A DNA stretch of 64,000 bases from Cephalopachus bancanus. Its lineage: Eukaryota > Chordata > Mammalia > Primates > Tarsiidae. The DNA lies in assembly GCA_027257055.1 (NCBI GenBank), contig JAPVLO010000161.1, positions 4,170,501-4,234,500 on the forward strand. Reading direction: 5' to 3'. This document shows, piece after piece, positions 59,165 through 64,000 of the stretch. Below the pieces are notes generated by a model, which saw only the letters and a program-made list of their open reading frames with translations, made no database searches and was not told the DNA's origin. Within the stretch, counting starts at the first letter, position 1, and each line of letters begins with the position of its first letter. The position numbers and the translations under genes are program-made.

Positions 59165-60170
59165 TATTATAGAAAAGCCAATTGGGACTTGGATCTGTGG
59201 GAATCCATCTTTCTGCTCCTCTAGGGAATAAGAGGATGTGTCAGAAACTGCTGGATACCTACCAAGCTTCCCTGCTTCTTTGGTTAGACAATCTCTGTTC
59301 TATATTGCTGTGTTCAGCAATGTGTCCAGCTAGAAGACTACATTTCCTAGCCTCCCTTGAAGACAGGGGTGGCCAATGCGAGGTAAGTGAAAGTCACTGG
59401 GTTGAGCTTATGGAAATTCTCCTTAACGAGGATGATTCAGCTGGGCGCTACACCCTTTGGCCCTCACCCCTTCCTTTGCCTGTTGCCTAGAACATGGGCA
59501 TGATGGCTGGAGCTACAGCAACCCTCTTGCCAAACACTAGACAAAGTCAAAGAAGACTTTGAGAACAACACAGCAGAAATTTGAAGGTGTGTTTGGCTCC
59601 TGTTGGGGCTACCATACTAACTCTAGCTTGCCTACATATGGATTTCTTTACATGAACAATGAGCCTTTGGGTTTTGCTACAGTTATCTGGGTCTCTTCAT
59701 ATACCTTACTGAACCTAATCTTTACTGATCCAGAAAGAAAGTTTCTGCTAATTGAGAAAACGTGTGGTCTAAAATGTGCGGTGTGATGGCTCAACCTGAA
59801 GATGAAGATGTAGTGTGGTGTGAGAGCCTTCTGGAGTTCATAATTTTGCAGGTGAGTTAGGAATAGATCAGCCATTGCAGCATTCAAAAGTCAATCCCTG
59901 AAGCAGGTCAAAAGAGAGATGATTCTCCCAAGCCTTGGTTAGGCAGCACTAGGACACATGGACAAGGGACAATATGAAAAAAGGAAAGAACTTCTCGGAA
60001 CACAAGACCCTGACAATTTCAGTGTCAGGAGAGGCGATCTGGAACAGAAGAGCCAGGGCCAGGTTCTTTGGCCCATACATATTGAGTGTTCTTAGGCTAG
60101 GCCTGTACAGCCATATACATTCTCTCCAAGACTGTAGCCCCATCATGACTAGATATAGTTGCTAATTGCC
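59165..60170 (+). repeat. Old interspersed element, class uncertain
   Basis: AGAAGACTACATTTCCTAGCC and CTTTGGCCCTCACCCCTTCC are motifs of a common old mammalian repeat. I cannot name its class with confidence. Confidence 0.35.
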
Positions 60171-60499
60171 CTTAAAAAATAAATTAGACCATGTGGTATT
60201 ATTTTCCCCAAGAGACTATGAGTAAATATGATGGGTATCACTTCGGGACAGGGCTTTTGTGGGAATGGGTTGGTCTCTACCATGTTCGCTAGCTCCTTCT
60301 AGGCTGTATGCAGACAACAGTGGGGACTTGGAGATAGTAGAGTCATAAGGTGGAAGGAATCTCAATCCCTAAATATCCACATGAAAGAGTCTCTCTTCAT
60401 TGACCTGAATATTGAACCAGGGCTGTTTTGTTGAGCCATTACATGTTTAGGGCTATTTGTTACCACACATTAACTTGCCCTAGCTAATACGAGATCTTT
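60171..60499. other. Intergenic, no recognised element
   Basis: Unassigned sequence. Confidence 0.4.
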
Positions 60500-61330
60500 T
60501 ATATATTGTGATGATTATATGCAGTGGCATAACAAATTATCCCAAAATGTAGTGACTTAAAACACTAGCATTTATAATTTCACAGTCTCTAGGGGTCAGT
60601 TTCTGAAGGTAGTTTAATGGGGTCCTCTGCTTCAGGGCCATTCCTAGGTTGTGATGAAATGTTGGCTACAGCTGGCATCATTTAAAAACTCGACTGAGGT
60701 GGCCGGGCTTGGTGGCTCAGCCTGTAATCCCGCGTTTTGGGAGGCTGAGGTGAGTGGGATTGCCTGAGCCCGCAGGTTCGAGACCCGCCCGGCAACTTGG
60801 AGAGACCTCATCTCTACAATAAATCAAAAAATTACCAGGCGTGGTAGCGTGCGCCTGTAGTTCCAGCTACTTGGAAGGCTGAGGCAGAAGGATCGCCGGA
60901 GCCCAGCAGGTCGAGGCTGCGGTGGCCGGGAGCAGCCACTGCACTCTAGTCTGGGTGACAGAGTGAAACTCCAACTTAAAAAAAAAAAAAACTCGACTGA
61001 GGTAAACTCCCTTCCGAGATCAATGGCTGTTGGGATGATTTAATTGGCTCCGGGGCCTCTGTTCTTTTCTGGCTGTTGGCCACAGGCCTCAGTTTTTTGC
61101 CACGTGGGCCTCTTTCTAGGGTAGCCAAGACACAATGACTCCATCAAAAAGCACCACAGAAAGAGCTAGCAAGACAGAAGTCAATCTTGTATAACCTAAT
61201 CTCAGAAGGGAGATCCCATGACTTTTGCCGTGTTCATTTTGCTAGAAGCGAGTTCCGAAGCCTGACCCACCTCAAAGAAGGTCGCGAGAAAAGGGGTATG
61301 AATATCAAGACGCTACGATGACTGGGGTTG
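60500..61330 (+). repeat. Old interspersed element, class uncertain, split by an Alu
   Basis: CAGTGGCATAACAAATTATCC, GTAGTGACTTAAAACACTAG, CTGTTGGCCACAGGCCTCAG, CCACGTGGGCCTCTTTCTAG and CTAATCTCAGAAGGGAGATC occur in the order of a widely dispersed mammalian repeat. It is probably an LTR, but I cannot confirm that. Confidence 0.5.
60701..60986 (+). mobile_element. Alu, lineage-specific variant
   Basis: Full dimer with perfect target duplication AAAACTCGACTGAGGT on both sides. Confidence 0.96.
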
Positions 61331-61764
61331 CCTCCCACACATAGCCTTCACAAGAACCCTACTTCCAATACAAGATTGAATCTAATTTGATGAGACCCAT
61401 TTCAACCAGGAAACTGAGGCCCACAGAGGTTCAGCAGCTTGTCCAAGGTTACTTGGGTCCTCAGTGGTAGATGGGGAATGTTCTGTGAGATGCCAGCACC
61501 TGCACCCCACCGTACAGGCTGCAACGTGTCCCTCAGTGAGGCTGCCTGGGGGAGTCACCTAAGGGCCTGTGGTATGAGACCAAAGAGGCTGCCCACCCAC
61601 TGCAATCCCTCTGCAGATTCTCCACATTCATGAGCGGCAGGGCTGACCCCCAGCACCAAAGGCTGCACCTTTGGAGGGAGTCATGAGTGTGTGTGTAACA
61701 GAGACAGGGAGAGGGAAAGGGAGAACAGGCAGAGATGGAAAGATGATATAGGTATAGGTATAGA
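61331..61764. other. Intergenic, no recognised element except a MIR-like trace
   Basis: GGAAACTGAGGCCCACAGAGG at about 61410 is MIR-like. Otherwise unassigned. Confidence 0.4.
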
Positions 61765-61820
61765 TATATACACAGAGAAAGAGAGGGAAAGAAAAGAAAA
61801 GAAAGAAAGAAAAGAAAGAA

Positions 61821-61888
<68 letters not shown>

Positions 61889-62170
61889 GGAAGAAAGAGT
61901 GAGCCAGGCTGGGTGGCTCAGCCTATAATCTCACGCTTTGGGAGGCTGAGGTGAGTGGATTGCCTGAGCCTGTGAGTTCAAGACCCGCCTGGGCAACTTG
62001 GCGAGACCTCATCTCTATAATAAATTACAAAATCAGCCGGGTGTAGTAGCACGCACCTGTAGTTCCAGCTACTTGGAAGGCTGAGGTGGAAGGATCGTCG
62101 GAGCCCAGTGGGTTGAGGCTGTGGAGAGAGAGAGAGAGAGAGAAAGGGAGAGAGAGAGAGAAAGGGAGAG

Positions 62171-62229
<59 letters not shown>

Positions 62230-62490
62230 GAAAGAAAGAAAGAAAGAGAAAGGGAGAGAGAAAGAGAAAGAGAAAGGAAGAAAGGAAGTAAGAGAGAAAA
62301 GGAGAGAGAGAGAGAAGAGAAAGGGAGAAAGGGAGAAAAGAAGAAAGACAAATAAAAAGGAGATTGTAAGAACAAGAGAGAAATATTCAGAGAAAGAAAC
62401 GAAAGAAGGAGGGAAGGAGGGAGGGAGGGAGGGAGGGAGGGAGAGAAGGAGGAAGAAAAGAGACGGAAGGAAGAAAAGGGAGGAAGGGAA
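61765..62490 (+). repeat. Long purine tract (GAAA)n, (GA)n, (GGAA)n, interrupted by a partial Alu
   Basis: Two blocks, 61780-61900 and 62123-62490, are almost pure A/G on the + strand, with changing unit: GAAA, GA, GGGA. The long - strand open frame across it (61978-62982) is made by the repeat. Confidence 0.95.
61903..62123 (+). mobile_element. Partial Alu, 3' end replaced by purine repeat
   Basis: Starts GCCAGGCTGGGTGGCTCAGC and breaks off after GGGTTGAGGCTGTGG, where (GA)n begins. The last 70 bases of the right arm are lost. Confidence 0.9.
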
Positions 62491-63110
62491 GAAGGGTTCG
62501 GAGAGGCGGGGAGTACAAGTCTTTTGGCAAGGGAGAAGTGAGATCTGGCTCTCCCGACACGTGCATGCCCCGCGCCCTCCGGGGGAAATCGGAATCACGG
62601 GCTCTTCGTGGCTTCCACCCCACGTCCCGCTGCCTGCGGAGAGGACAGAAGATCGCGAGGCGTGAAAGGACAGCACGTGAGGAGCGGCCAGGCTGCCGCG
62701 GCCGGGTCTGGCCCAGGTGGGCAGCGCGCACGCCGCCCGGGGACGCGGGCTCGGAGAGGCGGCCCGGAGCGGTGCTGCGGCGCCCCCTGCGGGCGCCCGG
62801 CGTGGCTGTCCGCCGCCTCCCCTCCTCGGAAACGAGCTGTAAGAGAGCAAGAGGGTAGTTGGAGCGGGTCCTCCCCGGGCTGGACCGTTGGCCGGGGCTG
62901 GGAAGGAGGGATGGTCAGAGGAATCCAGAACTGGCCGACGCGTTCCCCTCGGGGCTCTGGCCTCTGCTCGCACGCGCAGCACCAGCCCTGGTTGACTTGC
63001 TACCTCCAGGCGTTGGGGAGGGGAGGCCTCCGGAGGTTTTTGAACTTTTCCATGACATGGACACGTTGGACGGTCTGTGGAAGGCGATAGATCCCTTCTC
63101 GGAGGAATAT
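62490..63110. promoter_or_regulatory. CpG-island-like segment
   Basis: Dense CpG over about 600 bp (CGGCGCCCCCTGCGGGCGCC, GCGCGCACGCCGCCC and so on), in contrast to the CpG-poor surroundings. No TATA box seen. CpG density in unique sequence usually marks a promoter active in the germ line. It lies 13 kb past the end of the gene above and is not attached to any gene I can name. Confidence 0.75.
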
Positions 63111-63157
63111 TTTAGAAATGTGGAAAATAAATTACACAGGATCGCAGAAAAGTCCAG
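63010..63157 (+). CDS. Candidate coding exon of unknown gene
   Basis: Within and just after the CpG-rich segment, one frame encodes PPEVFELFHDM, then DTLDGLWKAIDPFSEEYFRN and VENKLHRIAEKSR. The composition (acidic, aromatic, helical) is protein-like, unlike the surrounding open frames. An ATG at 63057 has G at -3 and G at +4, a good start context, so this could be a first coding exon; alternatively acceptors CTACCTCCAG (63009) or CACGCGCAG (62979) could make it internal. The frame leads to AAGTCCAG|GTCTGT, a possible donor at 63158. I do not recognise the protein. It may be a gene, a pseudogene fragment or chance. Confidence 0.35.
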
Positions 63158-63200
63158 GTCTGTAGAAATACGCACATTTTCACGCAGATCTATACATACA

Positions 63201-63510
63201 TTTGGCCAGGCACGGTGGTGGCTCGTGCCGGTAATCTCAGTGTTTTGGGAGGCCAAGGTGAGAGGATCGCTTGAAACCAGAAGTTGAAGAGCAGCCTGGG
63301 CAGCATGGCAAGACCCCGTCTTTAAAAATAAAAATAAATAGAAAGAAATAAAATTAGGCAGGCGTGGCGGCACACACCTGTAGTTCCAGCCACTCGGCAG
63401 GCTAAGGTGAGAGGATCGCTTGAGCTCAGGAATTCAAGGCTACAGTGAGCTGTGATTGCACCACTGAACTCCAGCCTGGGTGACAGAGTAAGAACCTATC
63501 TCTAAAAAGC
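63201..63510 (+). mobile_element. AluJ-type Alu
   Basis: GGCCAGGCACGGTGGTGGCTC, GAGGATCGCTTGAAACCAG and CTACAGTGAGCTGTGATTGC are AluJ-like. The mid A-rich linker is extended and the tail is A/C-rich. Confidence 0.92.
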
Positions 63511-64000
63511 AAAACAAAGCAAAAACAAAAAAAACAAGCAAACAAACAAAAAAAACTATATATACTATTGATTAATACATTAGAACTAGACATTAACTTT
63601 TGGTTAATGCATTAAATAAGGTATAAGCTGCATGAGTATAGAAGATTATAAAATTTCTGCAACTATAATTTGACATAAAAATATCTGCAGTTTCTATTGA
63701 CAAGGTGCAGGTACTTTTCATCTGTGGTGGTTCATTGTTTACATTTATAGTTGAAGAAAATGCTAACTTTCATTTAAAGGAAAAGGAAGCACAAGGAATA
63801 TATTTTTTTTTTCCCATCCGAGTTTGCAGACTCCCTGAATTCTGCACTTGAAGCCCCGAGGAGTCCTTGGGTATGTTCAGAAGTTGCAAAGTTCTTGTCC
63901 AGATCTTATCTTGCCGGGGCAAGGCACGTGGCCAGGCAGAGTTCTCAGAACTGAAGCCGCCAAGAGCCGCAGAGGCATGCAGCAATTCGACAGGTGGATT
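63511..64000. other. Intergenic, no recognised element
   Basis: A-rich (AAAC)n remnants to about 63560, then unassigned sequence to the window end. Confidence 0.4.

Noticed and set aside
61978..62982. 334-codon open frame on the - strand
   Set aside because: It runs through the reverse of purine repeats and a partial Alu (long runs of S, L, F, P). The length is due to the repeat composition.
49160..64000. Neighbour gene CALN1
   Set aside because: It lies downstream of GALNT17 in human, but no calneuron EF-hand exon is visible within this window on either strand.

Overview
The window looks like nuclear DNA of a primate. It holds the last four coding exons and the 3' UTR of one spliced gene on the + strand, surrounded by repeat-rich intron and intergenic sequence. 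The exons (861-998, 7724-7819, 46910-47077, 47563-47691) read in one frame through consensus splice sites into the C-terminal end of a polypeptide N-acetylgalactosaminyltransferase and its ricin-type lectin domain. From remembered family sequences the best match is GALNT17 (WBSCR17). No other gene is certain.

The repeats suggest the organism. About twenty dimeric Alu elements share a variant that is not AluS/Y, not the lemur Alu, and not accompanied by galago/loris tRNA SINEs. A few ancestral AluJ and free-monomer copies are also present. Together with a fresh-looking hAT DNA transposon this points, by exclusion, to a tarsier-like primate. That is an inference, not a database match.

Layout. 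1-7.7 kb: two exons of the gene, MIR/L1M/L2 fossils, a short telomere-type repeat. 4.7-10.0 kb: an inverted duplication of about 450 bp (each arm carrying a MER2-like element) that brackets the 96-nt exon. 10-15.6 kb: mostly unique intron. 15.6-19.3 kb: a full-length Tigger1 DNA transposon invaded by four Alus. 21.6-22.7 kb: an L1 3' end with a hairpin at its 5' junction, followed by tandem Alus. 24.6-25.2 kb: a deleted mariner. 33.4-34.0 kb: a hAT element with perfect ends and target duplication inside an L2. 34.6-43.2 kb: an old L1 split by a near-full-length, dead, lineage-specific L1 on the - strand, with an Alu in its tail. 46.9-49.15 kb: the last two exons, 3' UTR and poly(A) signal. 49.2-61.7 kb: intergenic repeats and unique sequence. 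61.8-62.5 kb: a long purine tract. 62.5-63.1 kb: a CpG-island-like segment with a short protein-like reading frame ending at a possible splice donor.

All four exons are multiples of three with phase-0 boundaries, so the lectin repeats are modular at the exon level. The rest of the window is best read as a record of nested transposon insertions, many datable relative to one another by intact target-site duplications.
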